DNA of 64,000 bases, from NCBI RefSeq assembly GCF_022398315.1, contig NZ_JAKEVF010000004.1:62001-126000 (forward strand). Reading direction: 5' to 3'. Positions 1 to 10,680 of this stretch are shown here, one piece after another. A program made the position numbers and the translations under genes. The stretch comes from Shewanella sp. Isolate11. GTDB taxonomy: Bacteria > Pseudomonadota > Gammaproteobacteria > Enterobacterales > Shewanellaceae. Under the pieces are notes generated by a model, which ran no database searches, was not told the origin of the DNA, and saw only the letters and a program-made list of their open reading frames with translations. How positions within the stretch are numbered: the first letter of the stretch is position 1; every line of letters begins with the position of its first letter.

Positions 1-1039
<1,039 letters not shown>

Positions 1040-1050
1040 GAGGCTGATTA

Positions 1051-1079
1051 AGCGCGAATTTGATATTCGCGCTTTTTTA
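1051..1079 (+). terminator. rho-independent terminator after astC
   Basis: A 9-bp perfect stem (AGCGCGAAT at 1051-1059 with ATTCGCGCT at 1065-1073) and a 5-nt loop are followed by a T run. It lies between astC and astA, so it should end or attenuate read-through from astC into astA. Confidence 0.85.
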
Positions 1080-1167
1080 TCAGTAAAAGATACTCATGCT
1101 TCAATGCCCTAAGCCATAGGTTTGAGGTGTATGGCATTGATTACGAGTAAAACTGAGGAGAGCAGAG

Positions 1168-2187
1168 ATGTTAATTATCCGTCCTATCCGCTCCAGCGAT
1201 TATGAAGCCTTATATCAAATCGCTGTGGAGTCAGGTCATGGATTTACCTCTTTACCCGTCAATGAAGAGTTGCTGCGCAGTAAAATTGCCCGTGTAGAAG
1301 CTTCGTTCGTTAAGCAGATTGAAAAGCCTTTCGATGAAGGTTATTTGATGGTGCTTGAAGATACCGATAGTGGCGAAGTGGTTGGAACTTGTGGGTTAGA
1401 GGCGGCCGTGGGCATGGTCGACGCCTTCTATCATTATCGCCTCGGTACTGAGGTTTATTACTCAGAACAGATAGGTGTTCGTAACGAAGTAGAAACCTTG
1501 ACCTTATGTCATGACTACACAGGTTCAGCCGAGCTTTGCACGCTGTTTTTACGCTCGTCTTATCGTAAAAATAATAATGGCCGCATGTTATCACGCAGTC
1601 GTTTTCTGTTTTTAGCTCAGCATGCAGAACGTTTTGGTGATGTGGTGATTGCCGAGATGCGCGGTGAAAGTGATACTCAAGGCTGTTCGCCCTTTTATGG
1701 TTGGTTGCAGAAGCACTTCTTAGGAATTGACTTTGTTCAGGCCGATTATCTATCAGGTTTGGGTCAAAAAGCCTTTATGGCCGAGATGATGCCCAAGAAT
1801 GCGGTGTATGTCTGTTTGTTGCCTGAAGAGGCGCAAAAGGTCATTGGCGAAGTACATACCAATACTCGTCCTGCGCTTAATCTGCTACAAGCCGAAGGTT
1901 TTAGATGTCGAGGTTATGTGGATATTTTCGATGGCGGCCCAACGGTCGAATGTAATTTATCTGACATTCGTGGTGTACGAGAAAGCAGACTGCTTACGAT
2001 CAAAATTGGTGACATGCCAGCGTCTAAAACCAGCTTTATTATTTCAAACACGCTGCTGGCGGAGTATCGCGCCACTTCAGCTAACCTATTGGTCAGTGAT
2101 GATGACGATGAGGTGATTATCTCCTCTGAGTTGGCACTGGCCTTAAAGGTTGAGCAAGGTGAGCAGATCCGTGTTTTAGCAATGTAG
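1168..2187 (+). CDS. astA: arginine N-succinyltransferase
   Basis: First step of the ammonia-producing AST pathway: succinyl-CoA plus L-arginine gives N2-succinylarginine. The 339-residue product matches the usual AstA length. It has the family N-terminus MLIIRPIRSSDYEALYQIA and a GNAT-like core with the conserved ELCTLFLRSSYRKNNNGRMLSRSRFLF region around residues 121-148. The ATG is preceded by a GAGGAG ribosome site about 8 bases upstream. astD starts 9 bases after its stop, so the two are almost certainly cotranscribed. An upstream terminator suggests astA-astD have their own promoter in the 95 bases after that hairpin. No astB or astE gene lies in the window. Confidence 0.95.
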   Translation: MLIIRPIRSSDYEALYQIAVESGHGFTSLPVNEELLRSKIARVEASFVKQIEKPFDEGYLMVLEDTDSGEVVGTCGLEAAVGMVDAFYHYRLGTEVYYSEQIGVRNEVETLTLCHDYTGSAELCTLFLRSSYRKNNNGRMLSRSRFLFLAQHAERFGDVVIAEMRGESDTQGCSPFYGWLQKHFLGIDFVQADYLSGLGQKAFMAEMMPKNAVYVCLLPEEAQKVIGEVHTNTRPALNLLQAEGFRCRGYVDIFDGGPTVECNLSDIRGVRESRLLTIKIGDMPASKTSFIISNTLLAEYRATSANLLVSDDDDEVIISSELALALKVEQGEQIRVLAM

Positions 2188-3657
<1,470 letters not shown>

Positions 3658-3663
3658 TCGCTG

Positions 3664-3700
3664 ATATTAACCCCTAGCTTTTTTGCTAGGGTAATATTTA
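3664..3700 (+). terminator. inverted repeat between astD and the DUF1338 gene
   Basis: Nested arms ATATTA/TAATAT (3664-3669, 3692-3697) and CCCTAGC/GCTAGGG (3672-3678, 3685-3691) surround a six-T loop. The structure is stable and lies 6 bases after the astD stop. Only a short T run follows, so termination may be partial. Confidence 0.6.
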
Positions 3701-3720
3701 AGTCATTGAGGATTGAATCG

Positions 3721-4521
3721 ATGCACACAGATATAAATGCGTTATTTGACGCCCTATGGCAGGACTATGTGGAGATGACTCCATCTGCTGCCAAAATTCA
3801 TCAACTGTTGGCTCAAGGTGATAGCATCATTAATGATCATATCGCTTTGCGTACCTTTAACATTGATAAAGTGAATCTCAGCGTATTGGCTAAGCATTTT
3901 GAATCTTTGGGATATGTCGCCTGTGGCGATTATAATTTCGAAGCGAAAAAGTTGAAGGCTAAACATTATGAGCATCCAGATAACACTCAACCCAAGGTCT
4001 TTATTTCTGAGCTGTTAGTGGAAGAATTTAGCCCACAGTTACAAGCCAGCATTAAAGACTTGGTAGAGCAGATTGATGAGGCAGCGACCACTGCAGATAA
4101 CTTCCTCTATTCGGGACGTCATTGGCAATTAGATAGCGCAACGTATCAAGCATTGTTAGCCGAAAGCGAATATGCCGCATGGGTGGCTGCTTTTGGTTAT
4201 CGGGCAAATCACTTTACGGTGTCGATTAATCATCTACCGGGTTTTGAGACTATCGAACAGGTCAACGACAAGCTCAAGCTGGCCGGATTTACCTTAAACA
4301 CTGCCGGTGGTGAAGTAAAAGGTTCACCTGAAGTCTTGCTTGAACAATCTTCGACCATGGCTGATAAGTTAGATGTGCAGTTTAAAGACAGCGTACAGCG
4401 TATTCCTAGCTGTTTTTATGAATTTGCTCTACGTTACCCTAAAGCGGACGGTGAGCTTTATACCGGCTTTGTGGCGGCTTCTGCGGATAAGATTTTCGAG
4501 AGCACCAATAACGCTAACTAA
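3721..4521 (+). CDS. DUF1338 family protein, short form (putative 2-oxoadipate dioxygenase/decarboxylase-like)
   Basis: DUF1338 proteins have a VOC-like metal-dependent fold. A long member, HglS of Pseudomonas, converts 2-oxoadipate to 2-hydroxyglutarate. This 266-residue protein is the short form. It keeps residues that could form a His-His-Glu metal site: His near residue 40 in NDHIALRTF, His in GYRANHFTVSINHL, and Glu in CFYEFALRYP. The substrate here is unknown; the position after astA-astD suggests arginine or lysine catabolism. I chose ATG 3721 over the in-frame TTG at 3706 because a GAGG ribosome site sits about 9 bases before it. The stop codon lies inside the left terminal repeat of the adjoining element. 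Confidence 0.85.
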   Translation: MHTDINALFDALWQDYVEMTPSAAKIHQLLAQGDSIINDHIALRTFNIDKVNLSVLAKHFESLGYVACGDYNFEAKKLKAKHYEHPDNTQPKVFISELLVEEFSPQLQASIKDLVEQIDEAATTADNFLYSGRHWQLDSATYQALLAESEYAAWVAAFGYRANHFTVSINHLPGFETIEQVNDKLKLAGFTLNTAGGEVKGSPEVLLEQSSTMADKLDVQFKDSVQRIPSCFYEFALRYPKADGELYTGFVAASADKIFESTNNAN

Positions 4522-4750
4522 CCTGAACTCGGGATAACGAGTGTCGGAAAATCTAAATTTAACAAGCTGATTCAATGCTATAAAGGATTAGTTCGAAAAG
4601 GAAAGTCTATTTTCTAACTGAATGCGCAGATTTTTGAGCATATCAAGGCGCTTTGTCGTACACCATAGCGAGCTATGGTTAGGCAAAGCAACGCAGAGAG
4701 GCACGCAAAGATGCCTATTCAGCGGCTCTGCTTATCCAGAGCTCAGGTTA
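4519..4750. repeat. MITE-like intergenic element with terminal inverted repeats
   Basis: A 232-bp noncoding segment is bounded by TAACCTGAACTCGGGATAA (4519-4537) and its near-perfect inverted partner TTATCCAGAGCTCAGGTTA (4732-4750), 17 of 19 pairing. Two inner hairpins are visible: AGTTCGAAAA with TTTTCTAACT near 4590-4620, and CCATAGC-GA-GCTATGG near 4663-4678, the latter nested in a longer GCTTTG/CAAAGC stem. It has no ORF of note. Its left end overlaps the DUF1338 stop codon. The structure resembles a non-autonomous mobile repeat, but no transposase or target duplication is visible. Confidence 0.65.
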
Positions 4751-4774
4751 ACTAATGTTGAAGAAGGTGTAGTT

Positions 4775-4802
4775 AAAAGCCAGCATTAAGCTGGCTTTTT
4801 TA
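4775..4802. terminator. bidirectional terminator between DUF1338 gene and histidine kinase gene
   Basis: A 10-bp perfect stem AAAAGCCAGC/GCTGGCTTTT with a 5-nt loop and A/T tracts on both sides, between convergent genes. Confidence 0.85.
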
Positions 4803-4831
4803 TGATGTAATGAATGTCAGGAGCAATATTG

Positions 4832-6166
4832 CTAGGCTTCGACAAATCCTAGCTGGACTTTGAGGCCGCCTAATTTTTCGCTGTGTTCGAAGCTCAAACT
4901 CATCTCATATTGCTCGGCAATATCTTTCACTATCGATAAGCCTAAACCATGTCCCATGGTGGCTTCATCAAGACGCTTGCCGCGATTAGTCAGCTGGGTT
5001 AGTTGTTCGGTTGCTACTCCAGGACCATCATCTTCAATGATTAAATTGAGCTGTCCCTTGTTGTTTGTGGCGCTGACATAAACCCGTGAACTGGCCCATT
5101 TATAGGCATTATCGAGTAAGTTTCCAATCAACTCCATGCCATCTTCACGATGAATTGGTAGGCGAGCAATAGTCTCAGGAATCTCAAACTCACACTTGAT
5201 CTGCTTGGCTTGATGTACCTTATCCAAGGTCTGTGATAGATCCAATAGATCTTTTGGCAGCTGCATCTGTGCTGCTGGTAACATATCTCCAGTGATCCGC
5301 GCGGCAGCGAGTTTACGTTCGATCATCTTATGCACTTGATCCAGTTGCTTTTGCAGTGCTATGGCCGCATCGGGATCTTTAAGTCCTAAAGCTTCTACTT
5401 GTTGCTGCATCACCGCGAGTGGGGTTTTCAGGCCATGGCTTAAATTCCCCAAATTATTACGACTGCGTTCCATCTGCTTACTCGTATATTGCAACAGATC
5501 GTTGTAAGTGGTTGCCAATGGGGCAAGTTCTGGTGGAATGTGTTTAATATCTAAAGCGGTTATTTCGCCTTCTCGAAGTTTCACTAGCGATTGCTGCATC
5601 TCATTTATCGGCTTCAATGATTGCCTTAATACGATATAAATACCGCAGATCATCGCCAGCAGCATGGCGAGGTTAACCCCTAACTTGGTGCCATAGACTT
5701 GGGTGAAAACTTGGCGACCAATACTGAGATCTTGGGCAACCGTTAGGGTGGTTTTGATATTGGTATCGGCGTTACTCAGTCCGATGGAGAGTAATTGAAT
5801 ATCGTGATTTTGTGGCCCTTTGGCTTGCCATGAGCGGCTTTCACCTTTGGTGAGAGGCTCTATGGTTAGCCTTTGATCCCACAATGAGCGCGAGCGCAGC
5901 TCAAGATCATTAACGTTAAGCTGATAATAGCGGCCGGAGTAAACAGGCTTGTAGAAACCTGATAGTTGTGATGAGTCGATATTGATCTCGCCATCATCAA
6001 AGTTTACCGCCAGTACCACCTGCTGTAGATCTTCCTCTAAGCGAGCAATAATCGAGTCGTGAAATGCCTGCCTTAGCATCGACTCGAAAATCATAATGGC
6101 GACAAATGTGGTGATGATCACTAAGCCTGATAGCCAAAGGCTTAGCTTAGTGCGGATCGATATCAT
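4832..6166 (-). CDS. membrane sensor histidine kinase (PhoQ/BasS-like architecture)
   Basis: Sensor of a two-component pair. The 444 residues show an N-terminal transmembrane segment (about 9-29), a periplasmic domain of about 130 residues, and a second transmembrane segment near 163-180. Then come a HAMP-like linker, a HisKA domain with the phosphoacceptor His244 in GNLSHGLKTPLAV, and an HATPase domain with N and G boxes (DNAYKWASS, EDDGPGV, GHGLGLSIV). The stimulus cannot be read from the sequence. Its ATG overlaps the response regulator stop by 4 bases, so translation is coupled. Confidence 0.93.
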   Translation of the reverse strand: MISIRTKLSLWLSGLVIITTFVAIMIFESMLRQAFHDSIIARLEEDLQQVVLAVNFDDGEINIDSSQLSGFYKPVYSGRYYQLNVNDLELRSRSLWDQRLTIEPLTKGESRSWQAKGPQNHDIQLLSIGLSNADTNIKTTLTVAQDLSIGRQVFTQVYGTKLGVNLAMLLAMICGIYIVLRQSLKPINEMQQSLVKLREGEITALDIKHIPPELAPLATTYNDLLQYTSKQMERSRNNLGNLSHGLKTPLAVMQQQVEALGLKDPDAAIALQKQLDQVHKMIERKLAAARITGDMLPAAQMQLPKDLLDLSQTLDKVHQAKQIKCEFEIPETIARLPIHREDGMELIGNLLDNAYKWASSRVYVSATNNKGQLNLIIEDDGPGVATEQLTQLTNRGKRLDEATMGHGLGLSIVKDIAEQYEMSLSFEHSEKLGGLKVQLGFVEA

Positions 6167-6837
6167 TCGATTATGCCGTGGAATATATAGCCTTGGCCAC
6201 GACGGGTTTCGATGGCGGTTTTACCTAATTTTTTACGTAGGTGCGTCACATACACTTCGACGACGTTACTCTCCTTCTCATCATCGAATTGATAAAGCTT
6301 GTCGGTTAATTGCGCCTTGGATAACAGCTTCTTCGGTGACATAAGGAAAATTTTCAGTAGACGAAATTCCATCGCAGTAAGCTCAAATTGCTGCTCGCCC
6401 ACCATGACGCTTTGCTGTCCTTCATCTAAGGTAACGCCTTCGAAACTGAGTTCCTTGGTTGGCGTGCTGGCTTTGCCATGGGCACGATTGATTAAGGCGT
6501 GAATACGAGCCAATAACTCTTGAGTATGAAACGGCTTACCTAGGTAATCGTCTGCGCCGGCATTGAAACCTTCTACTTTTTCATGCCATTGGCTACGGGC
6601 TGTCAGCATGATCACTGGCGTGTTAAGACCATTGTTACGCCACTTTTCTAACAGGCTTAAACCGTTGCCATCGGGAAGACCAATATCAAGAATGACGCAA
6701 TCGTAGTTGGTTTCTTTAATTAAATAGTCTGCTTCGCTGGCCTTGTCGGTGATGTCGGTAACATAGCCGGCTAGTTTTAGCTGTTTTCCAAGCTCTTCAA
6801 CTAAAAGCGTGTTGTCTTCAACGAGCAGCAATTTCAT
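6163..6837 (-). CDS. OmpR/PhoP-family response regulator
   Basis: DNA-binding partner of the downstream kinase. The 224-residue protein has a receiver domain (MKLLLVEDN start, phosphoacceptor Asp51 in VILDIGLPDGNGL, Lys in YLGKPF) and a C-terminal winged-helix domain ending in the recognition-helix region SNVVEVYVTHLRKKLG. A longer frame exists upstream, but the ATG at 6837 gives the standard family start and was chosen. The PepSY gene lies 112 bases upstream on the same strand. A PepSY-regulator-kinase order is common in PhoP-type systems. Confidence 0.94.
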   Translation of the reverse strand: MKLLLVEDNTLLVEELGKQLKLAGYVTDITDKASEADYLIKETNYDCVILDIGLPDGNGLSLLEKWRNNGLNTPVIMLTARSQWHEKVEGFNAGADDYLGKPFHTQELLARIHALINRAHGKASTPTKELSFEGVTLDEGQQSVMVGEQQFELTAMEFRLLKIFLMSPKKLLSKAQLTDKLYQFDDEKESNVVEVYVTHLRKKLGKTAIETRRGQGYIFHGIIE

Positions 6838-6949
6838 AGTAAGCCTTTCAGGTTTTGTTTCAGATGATCGCCATTTGTAGCGCATGGGCTACATTAGCCA
6901 CAATTTAACCAATAAAGAATAATACACTTTTTCTATAAGTGGATGTAGT

Positions 6950-7294
6950 TTAGGGCGCTAATTTGTCGACCTGGCAGGCCTTAGGAATTGAAGAATGTGA
7001 TTTAGGTTTACCTGTTGTAGCGTTCATGGTGAAAGAAATGATGTCGCCAGCAAGATTACGTAGCTGTAATGAGTAGAGCCAATCGCCATTGCTTTGGTAC
7101 AGGTTTGCATCGAGAAGTTTACCCGAGCAGTATTCTTCTAGGTTGGAGAGAGCGAGATCGAGAGACAAGATCTTGCCTTCATTGACCAGCTGTTGAGCCT
7201 GGTTATGTTCAAGTTCGATTAGGGCAGCCGCTTGGCTCAATGGGACTGATATGAGTGAGAGCGTTAAGGCGCTAACAAGGTATATCGGTTTCAC
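6950..7294 (-). CDS. secreted PepSY-domain protein
   Basis: A 114-residue protein with a cleavable Sec signal peptide (MKPIYLVSALTLSLISVPLSQAA). One PepSY-like domain follows, with the typical end WLYSLQLRNLAGDIISFTMNATTGK. Periplasmic PepSY proteins often accompany and may modulate two-component sensors. Here the gene is first in line before the regulator and kinase. Its exact role is unknown. Confidence 0.8.
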   Translation of the reverse strand: MKPIYLVSALTLSLISVPLSQAAALIELEHNQAQQLVNEGKILSLDLALSNLEEYCSGKLLDANLYQSNGDWLYSLQLRNLAGDIISFTMNATTGKPKSHSSIPKACQVDKLAP

Positions 7295-7306
7295 TAAAGC
7301 TGTCCT

Positions 7307-7337
7307 AAAAAAAATGACCTGACAATATGTCAGGTCA
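7307..7337 (-). terminator. terminator of crp
   Basis: A perfect 10-bp stem TGACCTGACA/TGTCAGGTCA (7315-7337) with a 3-nt loop. It is followed in the minus direction by eight U residues, 38 bases after the crp stop. Confidence 0.9.
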
Positions 7338-7375
7338 CTTTAACGAACATCCATTAATTCTAACTTAATGCTAGC

Positions 7376-8011
7376 TTAGCGAGTGCCGTAAACTACGATA
7401 GTTTTACCGTGAGCTTGAATAAGATTTTGTTCTTCAAGCATTTTTAAGATACGACCTACGGTTTCACGAGAACAACCCACAATTTGACCAATTTCTTGGC
7501 GTGTGATCTTGATCTGCATACCGTCTGGGTGAGTCATCGCATCAGGTTGCTTAGCTAAGTGCAATAATGTCTGTGCAATACGGCCTGCTACATCTAGGAA
7601 AGCTAAGTCACCGACCTTTTGGCTTGTGCTTTGTAGGCGATAAGCCATTTGCGAAGAAAGCTTCATCAAGATCTCAGGGTTAACTTGGATCAGTTGCTTG
7701 AACTTCTTATATGAAATTTCAGCAATCTCACAAGCTTGCTTAGCGCGAACCCAAGCAGTACGTTCAGCCTGTTCTTCAAACAGACCCAACTCACCGATAA
7801 AGTCACCTTGGTTAAGGTAAGAGAGAATCATCTCTTTGCCTTCTTCATCTTTAATCAATACAGCAACAGAACCTTTAACGATGTAATACAAGGTATCAGA
7901 GTCTTCACCAGCATGGATCAAAGTGCTTTTAGCTGGGTATTTATGAATGTGACAGTGTGATAAAAACCATTCTAAAGTTGGATCCGGTTTAGGCTTACCA
8001 ATCAGAGCCAT
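7376..8011 (-). CDS. crp: cAMP receptor protein, global transcription regulator
   Basis: Dimeric cAMP-binding activator and repressor; in Shewanella CRP also controls anaerobic respiration. The 211-residue protein has the cyclic-nucleotide-binding beta roll ([23 protein letters not shown], cAMP-contact Arg in [10 protein letters not shown]), the long dimerisation helix, and a C-terminal helix-turn-helix with the recognition sequence [13 protein letters not shown]. It is almost collinear with the E. coli protein. It is divergent from a Sel1-repeat gene across a 420-bp region that holds candidate CRP sites, consistent with autoregulation. Confidence 0.97.
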   Translation of the reverse strand: MALIGKPKPDPTLEWFLSHCHIHKYPAKSTLIHAGEDSDTLYYIVKGSVAVLIKDEEGKEMILSYLNQGDFIGELGLFEEQAERTAWVRAKQACEIAEISYKKFKQLIQVNPEILMKLSSQMAYRLQSTSQKVGDLAFLDVAGRIAQTLLHLAKQPDAMTHPDGMQIKITRQEIGQIVGCSRETVGRILKMLEEQNLIQAHGKTIVVYGTR

Positions 8012-8228
8012 GCCTATGTTCCTCGACTGATTAATGTAAATACAAGAGTATCCTAAATAAGCAGATTACGTCAATTGAGCTAAAAAACCTGAAAATAAGG
8101 CTAAATTCTGCACGGAGAATGCAATCGCTACTTTAATGCTGCCACTTTAAAATATGAAGGTTGATTTTGATACATTAGCAATCTATGTCAACTAATACTG
8201 TTAAAAGCCTCTGTTATTTAGCCGATTA

Positions 8229-8244
8229 TGTTGCACAAATCACA
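8229..8244. promoter_or_regulatory. candidate CRP-binding site upstream of crp
   Basis: TGTTGCACAAATCACA has one perfect TCACA half-site with 6-bp spacing to a degraded TGTTG half. A second TCACA half-site lies at 8274-8278. Both sit in the crp/Sel1 divergent region (8012-8431), which otherwise holds no gene. Confidence 0.35.
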
Positions 8245-8431
8245 TCTGTTTATAGGTCGAACACTTACTTAGATCACATTGGTATCTTGATAAAAGTGGC
8301 TTTTAGTAGTTTTTTCTCGACTTGATTGGCCAATTATTGCTACCGTTAGGCCTCTATTGTCTCGTTCGGTTAGTCGTTTTGAGGCAATTTTGCCTAAGTC
8401 GTTTGGGCGATAGTGTTGAGGAGATTCACCA

Positions 8432-9211
8432 GTGAGATTGAACGTTTGGGTTGCGGTATTAGGCTTATTCATGACCGCGACAATAAGCCACAATGTACAG
8501 GCTTTTTCGATTCCACAAACGGAACAAACAGTGAATGCCAGCAGGCTGGCTTATATTCAACTTCGGGCAACTGAAGGTGAAGCTGAGGCGCAGTTTTTAT
8601 TAGGCTTGATGTATTTGTCGGGCCGATTTGTTGACCCCGATTTACAGCAAGGTCGTATGTGGCTGCTTAATGCTGCCGAGCAAGGTCATCTTAAGGCGGC
8701 AAAGACCATCGCGGATCTCGCTTTCGATGGCAAAATTATCGACCAAGATCTGAGTTTAGCCGAACACTGGTATCAGCAATTAGCTGTGGAAGGGGATAAG
8801 TGGGCCGAATTCCGTTTAGGTTTTATTTATGCCGCTGGTGGTAAAGGCATTGAGCGTAATTGTGGTAAAGCGGTCGATCACTTCTTGAGTGTTGGTGATG
8901 AAGTGTCTCTGGGGAACGTAGTGTGGATTTTATCTACCTGTCCAGAGCCGGAATACCGTAATGGTGACCGCGCTATTGAAATAGGTAAGGGCTTGGTCGA
9001 AGCTAACGAGCAAGATCCTACTAACCTAGATAACCTTGCTGCAGCGTATGCGGAAATTGGCGATTATACAGCGGCAATTCATACTCAAAAACGTGCGATT
9101 GAAGCATTAAAGCATTCGTCGCAGCTGAACCGTTTTGATGAATTCGAACGTCGTCTGCAAAAATATCAGCAGCAACAACCTTATCGAGAAGTGGTTTCAC
9201 TCACTGATTAA
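8432..9211 (+). CDS. secreted Sel1/TPR-repeat protein
   Basis: A 259-residue protein with a signal peptide ending near HNVQA (about residue 24). Sel1-like repeats follow (EGEAEAQFLLGLMYLSGRFV, EQGHLKAAKTIADLAFDGK, EGDKWAEFRLGFIYAAGGKG), then a TPR-like C-terminal stretch. Such proteins act as periplasmic protein-interaction scaffolds. The partner is unknown. The GTG start is supported by a GAGGAG ribosome site 8 bases upstream. Confidence 0.8.
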   Translation: MRLNVWVAVLGLFMTATISHNVQAFSIPQTEQTVNASRLAYIQLRATEGEAEAQFLLGLMYLSGRFVDPDLQQGRMWLLNAAEQGHLKAAKTIADLAFDGKIIDQDLSLAEHWYQQLAVEGDKWAEFRLGFIYAAGGKGIERNCGKAVDHFLSVGDEVSLGNVVWILSTCPEPEYRNGDRAIEIGKGLVEANEQDPTNLDNLAAAYAEIGDYTAAIHTQKRAIEALKHSSQLNRFDEFERRLQKYQQQQPYREVVSLTD

Positions 9212-9443
9212 CCCATATTTATGTGGTTCGAGCTGGCTCAATCAAGACCGAATTTGTCGTGATGTTATTGGGGGAATGTCATTGCAAAGAGGGGGAGAGT
9301 TGAGACGCTAGCATACTCGAGGAAGTAAACAGATCAAGATGGGGGAATTCACTCCCAAGAGTATACTAACTATCAGTATTTCGCCTGAAATCCCGATGTG
9401 TAGAAGTCTATCTTGACTGACTTAAATCAAACTTAACTGATTC

Positions 9444-10331
9444 TTATTCGCTATCTAAATCCAGCAAATGTTGGCGCTTTTCCAATAAGTCGCGGATCAG
9501 TGGCGTCAAAATTAATTCCATCGCCAATGACATCTTGCCGCCAGGCACCACTAAGGTGTTGATACGTGACATAAACGAGCCATCAATCATCTTCAGATAG
9601 TAGGGAAAGTCGACATTTTTAATACCACGAAAGCGGATCACCACAAAACTTTCATCAAGACTCGGAATGGTTTTTGCGCTGAACGGGTTCGAGGTATCGA
9701 CGGTAGGTACTCGCTGAAAATTGATGTGTGTGCGCGAAAACTGCGGCGTCATATGGTTAATATAATCGTCCATGCTGCGCACGATTGATCCCATCACTTT
9801 TTCGCGGCTGTGGCCTCTATCTGAGGTATCGCGAATAATTTTTTGAATCCACTCTAAGTTGACGATGGGCACCATGCCGATCAGCAGATCCACATGCTGC
9901 GCTACATCACAGTCGTCGGTAACCACACCACCATGAAGCCCTTCGTAATAGAGCATGTCGGTATTTTCAGGCAGTGGATGCCATTGGGTAAAGGTGCCGG
10001 GCATCTGATTGAAGGGCACGGCTTCATCGAAAGTATGTAGGTAAGAGCGAGTCTCACTCTGTCCCGTTGCGCTGTAATCGCTAAAGCACTGTGCCAGCTT
10101 CTTAAAGTCATTGGCTTCAGGCCCAAAATAGCTGATGTTTCGATTGTCTTTTTGCGCCTGACGGATCTTCAGCTCCATCTCTGGACGGGTATAGTGATGA
10201 AAGCTGTCACCCTCGATAACGGCTGCGTTAATTCCCAATTGACGGAAAATATGACTAAAGGCAGTCGTAGTCGTGGTGGTACCTGCTCCAGAAGAGCCGG
10301 TAACGGCAATAATAGGGTGCTTAGCTGACAT
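9444..10331 (-). CDS. prkB: phosphoribulokinase/uridine kinase family protein PrkB
   Basis: P-loop kinase of the proteobacterial PrkB group, which lies beside crp and yheU-yheT in many genomes although no Calvin cycle is present; the physiological substrate is not established. The 295-residue protein starts MSAKHPIIAVTGSSGAGTTT, with the Walker A motif at about residues 11-20. An upstream in-frame extension to 10418 is unlikely because the family starts here and an AGGT ribosome site precedes ATG 10331. It is convergent with the Sel1 gene; the 232 bp between them hold no obvious feature. Confidence 0.9.
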   Translation of the reverse strand: MSAKHPIIAVTGSSGAGTTTTTTAFSHIFRQLGINAAVIEGDSFHHYTRPEMELKIRQAQKDNRNISYFGPEANDFKKLAQCFSDYSATGQSETRSYLHTFDEAVPFNQMPGTFTQWHPLPENTDMLYYEGLHGGVVTDDCDVAQHVDLLIGMVPIVNLEWIQKIIRDTSDRGHSREKVMGSIVRSMDDYINHMTPQFSRTHINFQRVPTVDTSNPFSAKTIPSLDESFVVIRFRGIKNVDFPYYLKMIDGSFMSRINTLVVPGGKMSLAMELILTPLIRDLLEKRQHLLDLDSE

Positions 10332-10431
10332 GTTTTTACCTAAAAACGCTGAAAATAGGCACCTTTGCAAAGCAAAGGTGGAGCAGTAGTTATACGGCAC
10401 AGACCTATAAAAGGTCAATTGCCACTTTGGT

Positions 10432-10677
10432 TTAAGGTGTAATGGTTAAGGTATTATCCTTGTGCCTGATGGCAATAGATTCATCGTCCTCACTGTATTC
10501 GACCAATAACTCACCTCGAGCAAGGGCACGCTGGCATTGTGCTATTGCATTCGATAAGGCCTTGTCATCGAGCGTCGCAAAACTGCCATCTTCCATCTGT
10601 GTCAGCAGATACTCTTTAATCAAATTATTTAAGGTTTCAGCGGCTAGTTGCTGTAATGCTTCATAGGGCACTAACAT
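10432..10677 (-). CDS. yheU: UPF0270 family protein YheU
   Basis: An 81-residue cytoplasmic protein matching the YheU/UPF0270 family in length and layout (MLVPYEALQQLAAETLNNLI, QRALARGELLVEYSEDDESI). Function is unknown. Its start lies 3 bases after the yheT stop, so it is translated from the same message. prkB follows 100 bases downstream, the order seen in enterobacteria. Confidence 0.9.
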   Translation of the reverse strand: MLVPYEALQQLAAETLNNLIKEYLLTQMEDGSFATLDDKALSNAIAQCQRALARGELLVEYSEDDESIAIRHKDNTLTITP

Positions 10678-10680
10678 GAA

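Noticed and set aside
9902..10126. Open frame inside prkB in another phase
   Set aside because: Fully overlapped by the recognised prkB frame, with no family features.
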